Shown: positions 1-10,324 of the stretch, in pieces
Layout of the letters: each line of letters begins with the position of its first letter
Position numbering within the stretch: the stretch's first letter is position 1
Origin: Bog-473 sp963817735
GTDB lineage: Bacteria > Actinomycetota > Acidimicrobiia > Acidimicrobiales > RAAP-2
Assembly (NCBI GenBank): GCA_963817735.1
Contig: CAWFPP010000026.1
Location: 62,001-126,000, forward strand
Direction: 5' to 3'
Length of the DNA stretch: 64,000 nt
Made by a program: the position numbers and the translations under genes
The notes under the pieces: model-generated
Told to the model about the DNA's origin: nothing
The model's input: the letters and a program-made list of their open reading frames with translations, nothing else
Database searches by the model: none

Positions 1-1
1 G

Positions 2-778
2 TTCCCGCCGGTGGGGAAGACGGACGAGCCCACGACACAGCTGGCGGAGGCGGCACTGGGCGAAGCGGTCCGGCAGGTGGTGCGCGCCGCCTCCCACGAC
101 GACGGCCGCCCGCTGTTGACCGGCGTGCTCGTGTCACGGGTCGACGGCTCGATTCGCATGGTCGCCACGGACTCGTACCGCATGGCGATGCGTGATCTCC
201 CCGGCACCGAGACCATTCCCGGCGAAGAGGATCTCCTGGTCCCGGCGCGGGCGCTCTCCGAGCTCCAACGACTGCCGACAGGGACGATCTCGGAGGGCTC
301 GGAGACGAACCGGGTCGGTGTGGCCGCCAGCAGCAACGAGATCACGTTCTGGCAGGGCAACGTGCAGATCAGCACGCGCCTCCTCGAGGGCCGCTACCCG
401 GACTACAAGCAGTTGATCCCGGACCACTACCCGAACCGGTTGCACCTGGGCAAGGAGAGCTTTCTCTCGGCCTTGCGGCGCGTGCAGCTGCTCGTACGCG
501 ACAACACCACGCCGGTGCGGTTGTCCATGCGTCAGGGCGGGGTGGACCTGAGCGTCCAGAGCCAGGACGTCGGTGACGCGTCGGAGGCCGTCGACGGGGA
601 CTACACGGGCGAGGACCTGGTCATCGCCTTCAACCCGTCGTATCTCATCGACGGTGTCGAGGCCGTCGCCGGCGACGAGGTGATCGTCGAGACAGCGGAC
701 GCCTCACGGGCCGCCACGGTACGGGGCGCCGAAGATCAGGAATTCCGTTATCTCCTGATGCCGGTCCGCGTTTCCTGA
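2..778 (+). CDS. dnaN: DNA polymerase III beta sliding clamp, C-terminal part
   Basis: This is the 3' part of the beta clamp, the ring that tethers the replicative polymerase to DNA. The frame is open to the left window edge, so the start and roughly the first third of the protein lie outside; about 258 residues are visible against about 370 for the family. Clamp features are clear: ATDSYRMAMRD, a segment containing EGRYPDYKQLIP, and the C-terminal YLLMPVRV, the end that forms part of the partner-binding pocket. recF follows 16 bases downstream on the same strand, the usual origin-proximal order. The GTG at 11 is internal, not the start. Confidence 0.95.
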   Translation, partial: FPPVGKTDEPTTQLAEAALGEAVRQVVRAASHDDGRPLLTGVLVSRVDGSIRMVATDSYRMAMRDLPGTETIPGEEDLLVPARALSELQRLPTGTISEGSETNRVGVAASSNEITFWQGNVQISTRLLEGRYPDYKQLIPDHYPNRLHLGKESFLSALRRVQLLVRDNTTPVRLSMRQGGVDLSVQSQDVGDASEAVDGDYTGEDLVIAFNPSYLIDGVEAVAGDEVIVETADASRAATVRGAEDQEFRYLLMPVRVS

Positions 779-794
779 TCGGCGCTCCGTCGCG

Positions 795-1874
795 GTGAGC
801 GTCCGGCATCTGGAGCTGGCGGATTTCCGTCTCTTCCGCAACGCCCACATCGACCTGGACGCCGAGGGCACGACCGTCATCACGGGAGCGAACGGCACCG
901 GGAAGACCAGCGTCCTCGAGGCGCTGGCCTACCTCGGGACCCGCCGGTCCTTCCGCGGTGCGCCGCCCGAGGCCATGGTGCGCTCCGGGGCCGAGAGCGC
1001 CATCGTGCGGGCCGAGCTCGAGGCTCGCGACAGCCCCACCCTGGTGGAGGCCCAGATACTGCCGACCGGACGCAGCCGCACGAAGGTCAACCGCAAGCCG
1101 GTCAGCGGACGGCGCGAATTGGGCGCCGCCGCGCCGTGCACGGTTTTCTCGCCCGAGGACCTGGTCATCGTCAGCGGAGGCCCGAAAGGACGGCGCGAAG
1201 TCCTCGACGACGCGCTGACGCTGCTCGACGCCGAGGGGGCGCGGGCCGCCGACGAGACCGAACGTGTCTTGCGCCAGCGTGCCGCCTTGTTGCGCCAGTC
1301 GGGCGGTCGCGCCGGAGCGGAGATCACCGCCACGCTCGACGTGTGGGACCAGCGGCTGGCCGACGCCGCCAAGGTGCTGGTGGCCGGCCGCGAGGCGCTG
1401 GCGGGGGATCTCGCTCCCCTGGTGGCCTCGGCCTACGGCCATCTGGCCGGCGTCGGGGACCAGGTCGTCACCGTGCTGCGCTACGTCCGCAGCTGGGACG
1501 GGGACCTCCTCGACGCGCTGGCCGCCTCCCGCACGGCCGACCTGCGGCGCGGCGTGAACACCGTGGGCCCCCACCGTGACGACCTGCTCCTCGAGATCGA
1601 CGGGAGGGAAGCCCGGACCCATGCCTCCCAGGGAGAGCAGCGCTGCCTGGCGCTGGCCCTGCGTCTGGGCGTCCACCGGCTCGTCCGCAGCCGGACCGGG
1701 CTCGTCCCGACCCTGCTGCTCGACGATGTCTTCTCCGAGCTGGACCCGGCCCGCAGCCGGGCCCTGGTCGCCGAACTGCCTGCAGGCCAGTCCATCCTGA
1801 CGACGGCCGCGCCGCTCCCCGAGGGGATCGTGGTGGCACGGCTACTCCCCGTGCAGAGCTTGGATGTCCCGTGA
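795..1874 (+). CDS. recF: DNA replication and repair protein RecF
   Basis: RecF is an SMC-like ATPase that helps load RecA at gaps and stalled forks. The protein (359 aa) has the family's N-terminal FRNAHIDL region, Walker A GANGTGKTS near residue 32, an ABC-type signature region ASQGEQRCLALALRLG, and Walker B LLLDDVFSELD. Length matches the family. The start is GTG at 795, directly after dnaN. Its stop overlaps the next start by four bases, indicating translational coupling. Confidence 0.95.
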   Translation: MSVRHLELADFRLFRNAHIDLDAEGTTVITGANGTGKTSVLEALAYLGTRRSFRGAPPEAMVRSGAESAIVRAELEARDSPTLVEAQILPTGRSRTKVNRKPVSGRRELGAAAPCTVFSPEDLVIVSGGPKGRREVLDDALTLLDAEGARAADETERVLRQRAALLRQSGGRAGAEITATLDVWDQRLADAAKVLVAGREALAGDLAPLVASAYGHLAGVGDQVVTVLRYVRSWDGDLLDALAASRTADLRRGVNTVGPHRDDLLLEIDGREARTHASQGEQRCLALALRLGVHRLVRSRTGLVPTLLLDDVFSELDPARSRALVAELPAGQSILTTAAPLPEGIVVARLLPVQSLDVP

Positions 1875-2185
1875 CGAGGGGACGGCGTGACCACGGCCCA
1901 CGACGGGTGGGCGACTCGATGCCCCGCCTGCTGAACCGGCTGGGATCGGCACCGACGCCAGCCGTGATGGAGGCCGTCTTCAGCCGCTGGGAAGAACTGG
2001 TCGGAAGCGAGCTGGGCGGGCACCTGCGGCCCCAACGGGTCGACGGACGGGTGCTCGTCGTGGCGGTCGAGCATCCGGCATGGGCGACCCGTGCCCGCAT
2101 GGAATCGGGCCAGATCCTGGCCCGCCTGCGGGAGCTGGGGGAGACGTCCATCGACCGGCTGGAGGTGGTCGTCGAGCGCGTCTGA
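1871..2185 (+). CDS. DUF721 / DciA-like protein
   Basis: This 104-aa protein belongs to the DUF721 family, which sits between recF and gyrB in many actinobacteria and is related to DciA, the ancestral loader of the replicative helicase. The hallmark region is visible: WEELVGSELGGHLRP, then a hydrophobic strand VLVVAVEHPAWA and a basic amphipathic helix ARMESGQILARLREL. The GTG start overlaps the recF stop. Replication function is inferred from family and position; helicase loading has not been shown for this short form. Confidence 0.85.
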   Translation: MTRGRRDHGPRRVGDSMPRLLNRLGSAPTPAVMEAVFSRWEELVGSELGGHLRPQRVDGRVLVVAVEHPAWATRARMESGQILARLRELGETSIDRLEVVVERV

Positions 2186-2223
2186 GTGACCCCGACGCGG
2201 CCGACGCCGCGACCGTTCAGAGG

Positions 2224-2253
2224 TGCCGAAATGGGGCCGCTGTCGGGTAGAAT
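2224..2253 (+). promoter_or_regulatory. Probable gyrB promoter
   Basis: The 153-base gap before gyrB contains TAGAAT at 2248-2253, a good vegetative -10 hexamer, 86 bases upstream of the GTG start. A weak -35 candidate lies around TGCCGA at 2224-2229. A purine-rich ribosome binding site (GAAAGG) sits just before the start. Only the -10 is convincing. Confidence 0.45.
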
Positions 2254-2338
2254 GGTGCGTTCGCATCGAAAGGCCGGATGTCGCTGTTCGGGGACTCGAT
2301 GCGCACCGCGAAGACCTCAGTTCTGAAAGGGCGCGCCT

Positions 2339-4303
<1,965 letters not shown>

Positions 4304-4329
4304 GCGACCGGACCAGGAGTAGGGAGCAC

Positions 4330-6846
4330 ATGCCACAGTCGACGCGCGGCTCGGGTCGCGGGGGAGCAGGTTCGGGCGGCGGCAGCGACGCCCCGCTCGC
4401 GGCGGAGGAGCCTGTCAGCGGTTCGATCGAACCAATCGAGATCCAGGAGGAGATGGAGCGCTCGTTCCTCGAGTACTCCATGTCGGTCATCGTGGCGCGG
4501 GCGCTGCCCGACGTGCGGGACGGGCTCAAGCCGGTACACCGGCGGATCCTCTACTCCATGTTCGACAACGGGCAACGTCCCGACCGGCCGCACAGCAAGT
4601 GCGCCAAGGTCGTCGGCGAGGTCATGGGGACGTACCACCCGCACGGCGACTCGGCGATCTACGAGGCGCTGGCCCGCATGGTCCAGGAGTTCTCGCTCCG
4701 CTACCCGCTGATCGACGGCCACGGCAGCTTCGGCGGCCGCGGGCCCGACGACGGGGCGGCGGCCATGCGCTACACGGAGTGCCGGCTGGCCCCGTTGGCG
4801 CTGGAGCTGATGGCCGACATAGACGAAGAGACCGTCGACATGATCGCCAACTACGACGGTTCGGCCCAAGAGCCGGTCGTGCTGCCGGGACGATTTCCCA
4901 ACCTCCTCGTCAACGGGTCACAGGGCATCGCCGTGGGCATGGCGACCAACGTCCCGCCGCACAACATGGGTGAGGTCATCGACGCCGCCATCCATGTGCT
5001 GCACCACCCCGAGGCGACGCCCGACGAGCTGATGGAGTTCGTGAAGGGCCCCGACTTCCCGACCGGCGCGCAGATCCTCGGGCGCCAAGGCATCCTCGAC
5101 GCCTACCGGACCGGTCGCGGCTCTATCAAGATGCGCGCCGTCGCCGAGATCGAAGAGGGTCGGACCGGGGACCGGATCGTCGTCTCCGAGCTCCCGTACC
5201 AGACGTCCGTCGAGGTGATTGAGCAGAAGATCACCGAACTGGTGCGAGGCGGTGACCTCGACGGCATCAGCGGCATGCGCAACGCCTCGGCCAACCAGCA
5301 GCCGTCGTTGATCATTGAGCTCAAGCGCGATGCCAACGCCAACGTCGTGCTGAACAATCTCTACAAGCAGACGCCGCTGCAGACCAGCTTCGGCGTCAAC
5401 TTGCTGGCCCTCGTCGACGGCGTGCCCCGCACGCTGAACCTGGCGCAGGCCCTGTCGTACTACATCGATCACCAGATTGAGGTGATTCAACGCCGCTCGG
5501 CCTACCGGCTCGAGAAGGCGCGCAACCGGGCCCACATCGTCGAGGGACTCCTCCGTGCCATCGACATGCTCGACGCGGTCATCGCGACCATCAGGGCGTC
5601 GGCCGACCGGCCTGAGGCCCGGACCGCGCTCATGGCCGAGCCGTTCTCGTTCACCGAGGTGCAGGCCACGCACATCCTCGACATGACGCTCGGCCGCCTG
5701 ACCCGCCTCGGGCGTTCGGAGCTCGAGGCGGAGATGGAGGAGCTGCGCGCAACCATCGCCGAGCTCGAGGCGATCCTGTCCGACGACGCCAAGTTGCGTG
5801 GCGTCATCGAGACCGAGATGACTGCGATCCGCGACAAGTACGACAACCCGCGCCGCAGCGTCATCACCCACGACCCGGGCGAGATGGGCGTGGAGGATCT
5901 GATCTCCGACGAGGAGATCGTGGTCACCATGACCCGCGCCGGCTACATCAAGTCCGTGGCTGCCGCGGCCTTCCGCACCCAGGGCCGCGGGGGACGCGGC
6001 GTCCAGGGGGCCCGGCTGAAGGAGGAGGACCTGGTCAGCCAGGTGGTCCACACCTCCGCCCACGCCTACCTGCTGCTGTTCTCGAACCAGGGGAAGGTCT
6101 ACCGGCTCCGGGGGCACGAGATCCCGATGAAGGACCGGACCGCCCGCGGCACGGCGGCGGTCAACCTGGTGCCGCTGGCGCCGAACGAGTCGATCACGGC
6201 CATCATCGCAACGCGGGAGTTCTCCCCCGACCAGTTCCTGGTGTTCGCCACCGCGCTCGGGCAGGTCAAGAAGACCGCCCTGAGCGAGTACGACAAGTCG
6301 CGCCGGGAGGGCTTCATCGCCATCAACCTGCGTGCCGGCGACGAGCTCGTCAGGGTGGTGGCCACGTCGGGCGACGACGACCTCTTCGAGGTGACTCGCA
6401 ACGGCATGACCATCCGGTTCAACGAGACGGACGTCCGTGCCATGGGACGTGACGCCGCCGGGGTGCGCGGCATCAGGCTCCGGACCGGGGATGCCGTGGT
6501 GTCCCTCGACGTGGCGGCGGACGACACCGACATCCTGATCGTCACCGACGCCGGGTACGGCAAGCGCACGAAGCTCGAGCGCTTCAACCGTCAGGCGCGT
6601 GGGGGACAGGGTGTGCGTGGTATCCGGTTGACCGGAACGCGCGGGACCGTGGTCGCGGCGTTCATGGTCGCCCTCGACGAGGAGATCCTCTTGGTGTCGT
6701 CGGGTGGCGTGGTCATCCGCACACAGGCCCGTGAGATCGCCTCGCAGGGACGGGATGCAACCGGGGTCCGGGTCATGAACCTCGACGAGGGCCAGAGCGT
6801 TGCCGCAGTGGCACGAGTCACCGCGGAGACCGAAGACGAAGGCTGA
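4330..6846 (+). CDS. gyrA: DNA gyrase subunit A
   Basis: GyrA carries the DNA cleavage and religation activity of gyrase. The 838-aa protein has the usual N-terminus (SFLEYSMSVIVARALPDVRDGLKPVHRR), the quinolone-resistance region HPHGDSAIYEALARM, and the catalytic tyrosine in AAMRYTECRL. The C-terminal pinwheel includes the GyrA box QGRGGRG (about residue 554). A Gly/Ser-rich N-terminal extension of about 35 residues precedes the conserved part. AGGAG lies upstream of the ATG. Nothing at the QRDR suggests a resistance change (Ser retained in GDSA). Confidence 0.98.
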   Translation: MPQSTRGSGRGGAGSGGGSDAPLAAEEPVSGSIEPIEIQEEMERSFLEYSMSVIVARALPDVRDGLKPVHRRILYSMFDNGQRPDRPHSKCAKVVGEVMGTYHPHGDSAIYEALARMVQEFSLRYPLIDGHGSFGGRGPDDGAAAMRYTECRLAPLALELMADIDEETVDMIANYDGSAQEPVVLPGRFPNLLVNGSQGIAVGMATNVPPHNMGEVIDAAIHVLHHPEATPDELMEFVKGPDFPTGAQILGRQGILDAYRTGRGSIKMRAVAEIEEGRTGDRIVVSELPYQTSVEVIEQKITELVRGGDLDGISGMRNASANQQPSLIIELKRDANANVVLNNLYKQTPLQTSFGVNLLALVDGVPRTLNLAQALSYYIDHQIEVIQRRSAYRLEKARNRAHIVEGLLRAIDMLDAVIATIRASADRPEARTALMAEPFSFTEVQATHILDMTLGRLTRLGRSELEAEMEELRATIAELEAILSDDAKLRGVIETEMTAIRDKYDNPRRSVITHDPGEMGVEDLISDEEIVVTMTRAGYIKSVAAAAFRTQGRGGRGVQGARLKEEDLVSQVVHTSAHAYLLLFSNQGKVYRLRGHEIPMKDRTARGTAAVNLVPLAPNESITAIIATREFSPDQFLVFATALGQVKKTALSEYDKSRREGFIAINLRAGDELVRVVATSGDDDLFEVTRNGMTIRFNETDVRAMGRDAAGVRGIRLRTGDAVVSLDVAADDTDILIVTDAGYGKRTKLERFNRQARGGQGVRGIRLTGTRGTVVAAFMVALDEEILLVSSGGVVIRTQAREIASQGRDATGVRVMNLDEGQSVAAVARVTAETEDEG

Positions 6847-6856
6847 GGCCCACCGT

Positions 6857-6870
6857 CCGGGCGCGCCCGG
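6857..6870. terminator. Palindrome between convergent gyrA and lepB, possible terminator
   Basis: CCGGGCGCGCCCGG is a perfect 14-base palindrome in the short gap where gyrA and lepB converge. It could form a bidirectional stem but has no loop space to speak of and no U-tract, so a terminator role is only suggested by position. Confidence 0.25.
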
Positions 6871-6876
6871 TCCCGG

Positions 6877-7539
6877 TCAGAAGATGTGCAGCGACGACAG
6901 AGGCCAGACGCGGAGTTCGACCTTGCCGACGATGAGCGACCGGTTGATCGGCCCCCAGTACCTGCTGTCGCACGAGTCGGTCCGGTTGTCGCCCATCACG
7001 AAGTAGTTGTCGGCGGGAACCCGGTAGGGGCGCGCCAGGTTGGAGCTGTTCCCGGTCGGTCCCGCTACGGTAACGCCCTGTTCGGAGCCCGGCAGCCAGC
7101 TCTCGTCGAGCCGCTTTCCGTCGATGTAGACGTACCCGTTCGAGAGTGAGATGACATCGCCGGGGAGCCCGATCACGCGCTTCACGAGGTCGTTCACCTC
7201 GGGCCCACCGCAGTTCTCGGTCGGTGGCCGGGAGAAGACCACGATGTCGCCCCGGTCGACCCCGTGGAGGTGGTAGCTCAGCTTGTTGACCAGGATGCGG
7301 TCACCGATCTGCAACGTCGGCTCCATGGACCCGGACGGGATGAAGAACGTCTGGACGACGAAGGCCCGCAGGAGGACCGCCACGAGGACGGCGACCACCA
7401 CGACGATCACCGCCTCCCGGATCCAGCGCGTCGGATGGGGTTCGGGCGCGGGCGGCTGGAGCGGGGACTCGACACCCGGAGGCCCGGCCGCAGGTGGTTC
7501 CTCGACGGCGAGCACCGGTTCGTCGGGATCGGGCGTCAC
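6877..7539 (-). CDS. lepB: Signal peptidase I
   Basis: This membrane serine protease cleaves signal peptides from Sec and Tat substrates. The 220-aa protein has a Pro-rich cytoplasmic N-terminus, one transmembrane helix (about residues 43-60), the catalytic Ser71 in IPSGSMEPTL, the catalytic Lys120 in KRVIGLPGD, and the GDNRTDSCDSRYWG box. It has the single-TM architecture usual in Gram-positives. GTG start; it follows the amidohydrolase gene by 37 bases on the same strand and converges with gyrA. Substrates in this window would include the chaplin-like, GH26-like and G1 peptidase proteins. Confidence 0.95.
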   Translation of the reverse strand: MTPDPDEPVLAVEEPPAAGPPGVESPLQPPAPEPHPTRWIREAVIVVVVAVLVAVLLRAFVVQTFFIPSGSMEPTLQIGDRILVNKLSYHLHGVDRGDIVVFSRPPTENCGGPEVNDLVKRVIGLPGDVISLSNGYVYIDGKRLDESWLPGSEQGVTVAGPTGNSSNLARPYRVPADNYFVMGDNRTDSCDSRYWGPINRSLIVGKVELRVWPLSSLHIF

Positions 7540-7576
7540 CGGAGGCAGGCTAGACGGCGATGCGGGACCTCGGGGC

Positions 7577-9304
7577 TCAGGCCTGGACGGGAATTACGGA
7601 GGCGGTATCGCGGCCCGACCGCAGGAGCGTGCCCGGCAACGCGCCGGTCGGGGCACCGTCGCGGATGGTCTCGACCCCGTTGACCAGGACGCGGACAACC
7701 CCGTGTGATCCGGCGTAGAGGCGGGGCGTGTCGCCGGGCAGGTCGTGCACCAGCCGTGCGGGCTCGGAGTCGACCGTCTCGGGATCGAAGACGAACAGGT
7801 CGGCGACGTAGCCCTCGCGCACCAGGCCCCGGTCGCGTAGCCCGAAGAGCTGGGCGGGCTGGGCGGTCAGCATGTGCACCGCCTTCTCGACCGGCACGAG
7901 CTTGCGGCCACGCAGGCAGTCGCCCAGGAAGGCGGTCGGATAGCTGGAACCGCACATGCGATCGAGGTGCGCGCCGGCATCGGAGCCCCCGACCATGGCG
8001 CGTGGGTCGCTCCAGATCTCCGCGCGCATCTCCCAGGTGGCCTCTTCGCCGTCGTCGGTGTTGGGCCACAGCACGGTGCGCAGGTCGTCGGCCAGGACGA
8101 TGTCGAGGAGGGTGTCGAAGGGGGCCGCCCCCCGTTCGGCTGCGATGTCGGCCACGCGGCGGAACGCGCACCCCTCGTTGGCCGGCGCATAGGTGTCCCC
8201 GATCACGTACGTGCCCCAGCGGGCCAATCCCCGGAACACCCCGGCCTCCTTGCTGTGCGCCCGCTCGTCGAGCTGGGCGCGGACAGCGGGGTCGGCCAGC
8301 TGGCGCATCCGCTCCGCCTCGGGGAGCCCCATGACGTCGCCCCACCCCGGAATGAGGAAGAGCGCGCAGTGGGTCCGAAAGCTCATGTTCATGGGGACGA
8401 GCGTCGGCATGGTCAGGGCGACGATCTGCCCGCCGGCGGCGGCGGCGGAGGAGGAGGCGGACAGCTGATGCTCGATGCGGTCGGCGGAACGGGCGTCAAC
8501 GGTCAGGACGTTCCAGTTGAGCGGCCGCTGGGCGGTGACGCTCATAGTGGTCATCAGGTCGATCTCCTCGGGGGTGAAGGAGTCCAGGCAGCCGTTGGTG
8601 ATGTACTCGAGCGTGGTGCCCTCGTGGGCGGCGACCTCCTCGCAGAAGGCGAGCATCTCGCGTCGATCGGCGTAGCGCGAGCTGATGGGACGGCCGTCGC
8701 CGTCGGAGTGGGTACGGGACTGTGACGAGGAGAACCCCAGACCCCCGGCGGCGAGGGACTCCCCGAGCAAGGTGCGCATGGCGGCGATCTCGTCGTCGGT
8801 GGCCACCTCCTCGCCGCGATCGGCCCCCATGACCTTGCGCCGCAGGGCACAGTGCCCCACCAGGAACCCGGCGTTGACGCCGAGGCTGCCCTCGAGCTTG
8901 TCGAGGTACTCCCCGAAGGTCGACCAGTCCCACGGCACACCGTTCTCGAGGGCGGCCAGGGGCATCCCCTCCACCTTGGCCATCATCTGGCGGATGTAGT
9001 CCGCATCGACGGCGTTGATGGGAGCGAGTGTGAACCCGCAGTTGCCGCCGATGACGGTGGTCACGCCGTGGACGTTGGAGGGGGAGGCCAGCGGGTCCCA
9101 GAAGAGCTGGGCGTCGTAATGCGTGTGCGGGTCGACCACGCCGGGCATCACGATCAGTCCGCCGGCGTCGAGCTCGGTGGTCCCGGCCTCGTCGATCCGG
9201 CCGATGGCCACGATCCGGCCGTCGCGGATGCCGATGTCGGCCAGGCGGCCGGGTTCCCCCGACCCGTCGATGACCGTGCCGGATCGGATGACGTAGTCGA
9301 GCAT
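7577..9304 (-). CDS. N-acyl-D-amino-acid deacylase-like amidohydrolase
   Basis: This is a metal-dependent amidohydrolase of the D-aminoacylase / amidohydrolase-3 group. The N-terminal beta-sandwich strand (YVIRSGTVIDG) is followed by the metal-binding HTHYD of PGVVDPHTHYDAQLFWDP, a GGNCGFTLAP segment, VGGSDAGAHLD with the catalytic Asp, and a C-terminal DLFVFDPETV. I chose the ATG at 9304 because GGAGG lies just upstream; the frame also allows a GTG at 9325. The substrate cannot be told from sequence; homologues act on N-acyl-D-amino acids, hydantoins or related amides. Confidence 0.8.
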   Translation of the reverse strand: MLDYVIRSGTVIDGSGEPGRLADIGIRDGRIVAIGRIDEAGTTELDAGGLIVMPGVVDPHTHYDAQLFWDPLASPSNVHGVTTVIGGNCGFTLAPINAVDADYIRQMMAKVEGMPLAALENGVPWDWSTFGEYLDKLEGSLGVNAGFLVGHCALRRKVMGADRGEEVATDDEIAAMRTLLGESLAAGGLGFSSSQSRTHSDGDGRPISSRYADRREMLAFCEEVAAHEGTTLEYITNGCLDSFTPEEIDLMTTMSVTAQRPLNWNVLTVDARSADRIEHQLSASSSAAAAGGQIVALTMPTLVPMNMSFRTHCALFLIPGWGDVMGLPEAERMRQLADPAVRAQLDERAHSKEAGVFRGLARWGTYVIGDTYAPANEGCAFRRVADIAAERGAAPFDTLLDIVLADDLRTVLWPNTDDGEEATWEMRAEIWSDPRAMVGGSDAGAHLDRMCGSSYPTAFLGDCLRGRKLVPVEKAVHMLTAQPAQLFGLRDRGLVREGYVADLFVFDPETVDSEPARLVHDLPGDTPRLYAGSHGVVRVLVNGVETIRDGAPTGALPGTLLRSGRDTASVIPVQA

Positions 9305-9402
9305 GGGACCTCCGGGAACGGGCACGCACGGCGGCTGCCGGGCACCGAAATCTGACGGCCCGTCAGCTTACTGCCGGTCGCAGCCGGCCCACGAGGCCAG
9401 GG

Positions 9403-10035
9403 TCAGGCGGGTTCCTCGCGGGCTTGCGCCATGTCGTCCCGGTAGCGGCGGATGACGACCGCCCTGATCTGCTGCAGCCGGGCCTCCACGGCCGCCTGCC
9501 GCTCAGTCAGGATGGTGAGCTGGTCTTCGACGAGCACCCGGACGCGGGCGGCGGCAGCCGGCGAGGACAAGTTCACCCGGGCCATCTCCCGGTGGGCGGC
9601 CAGCAGGTGATCCGCACGGACGAAGAGGTCCTCGTCGATGTCCGGATCGATGTCCTCGTCAACAGGCGCGGACCACAACTCGTCGCCCGGGCCGGCCGTG
9701 AGCACGCCCGGGAGCTCGTCGACGACGTCCCGTGGCCCCGTGGCCCCCGGCGAGGCCGGTTGCGAGAGGATGGCGACGTCGGCGGTGAGGACGGCCCGGG
9801 CGTAGCCCAGCGACTCCCGGATCAGCGTGAGGTCGTCCCTCCAGTCCCGGACGGGGGCACCCGGACGCTCGACGTTGGCCGACGCCCCCAGCATCCGGGC
9901 GATGTCGACCAGGTCGATCGGGCGGTCCCGCAGGGAGAGCTGCGCCACTTCGTTGCCCTGATCTTCATGGGCCTGCGCCCCCGTTGGTGGCATCCGGGTC
10001 CCACTCCCCTCTCCCGCCGCGTGGAGCTCCTCCAT
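9403..10035 (-). CDS. Hypothetical helical protein, possible RsiG-like anti-sigma factor
   Basis: I do not firmly recognise this 210-aa protein. Two helical segments, RESLGYARAVLTADVAIL (about 93-111) and a C-terminal LTERQAAVEARLQQIRAVV ending in IRRYRDD, resemble the antiparallel helices of RsiG, the actinobacterial anti-sigma factor that binds WhiG when loaded with c-di-GMP. Between them lie an ELPGVL segment and a Pro/Asp-rich linker. The published RsiG ligand signature (E-x3-S-x2-R-x3-Q-x3-D) is not intact: in the first helix only the Arg aligns. It could be an unrelated coiled-coil protein. The start could also be the ATG at 9993, which has GGGGAG upstream. Divergent from the dCTP deaminase gene. 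Confidence 0.4.
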   Translation of the reverse strand: MEELHAAGEGSGTRMPPTGAQAHEDQGNEVAQLSLRDRPIDLVDIARMLGASANVERPGAPVRDWRDDLTLIRESLGYARAVLTADVAILSQPASPGATGPRDVVDELPGVLTAGPGDELWSAPVDEDIDPDIDEDLFVRADHLLAAHREMARVNLSSPAAAARVRVLVEDQLTILTERQAAVEARLQQIRAVVIRRYRDDMAQAREEPA

Positions 10036-10155
10036 CCGACCCTCGTCGGTCTTTCTCTACCACGTCGCCCGATATCCCCACAGCGATGCCCAAGAGGGCC
10101 AAATCCCGTTGTCCCGTCGGCAAACGGAGCCTAATGGGGGTTGTGGCACGCGCCT

Positions 10156-10220
10156 TGTGGACGACCGGTTCCTTCCTGCGGAACCCCCGTGTGCCCCGAA
10201 TCTTCCCCAAGTCGTCCACA
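10156..10220. repeat. Separated 10-bp inverted repeat in divergent intergenic region
   Basis: TGTGGACGAC at 10156-10165 is mirrored exactly by GTCGTCCACA at 10211-10220, in the 289-base gap between two divergent genes. Each half is one base off an actinobacterial DnaA box (TTGTCCACA). It may be a regulator site or a pair of degenerate DnaA boxes; no gene for the binder is evident. Confidence 0.4.
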
Positions 10221-10324
10221 GGCTGTGCCCGACGCCGTCCCCATTCGGCTCTTTCGGGCCGACACGCTACGTGCTTTGCTCTTGGCGTGCCCGGCACCAG
10301 ACAGAGTGATCCGATGGGCACGCC

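Noticed and set aside
10060..10220. Possible second replication origin from DnaA-like boxes
   Set aside because: Only two or three degenerate boxes, no AT-rich unwinding element; the true origin should lie left of dnaN.
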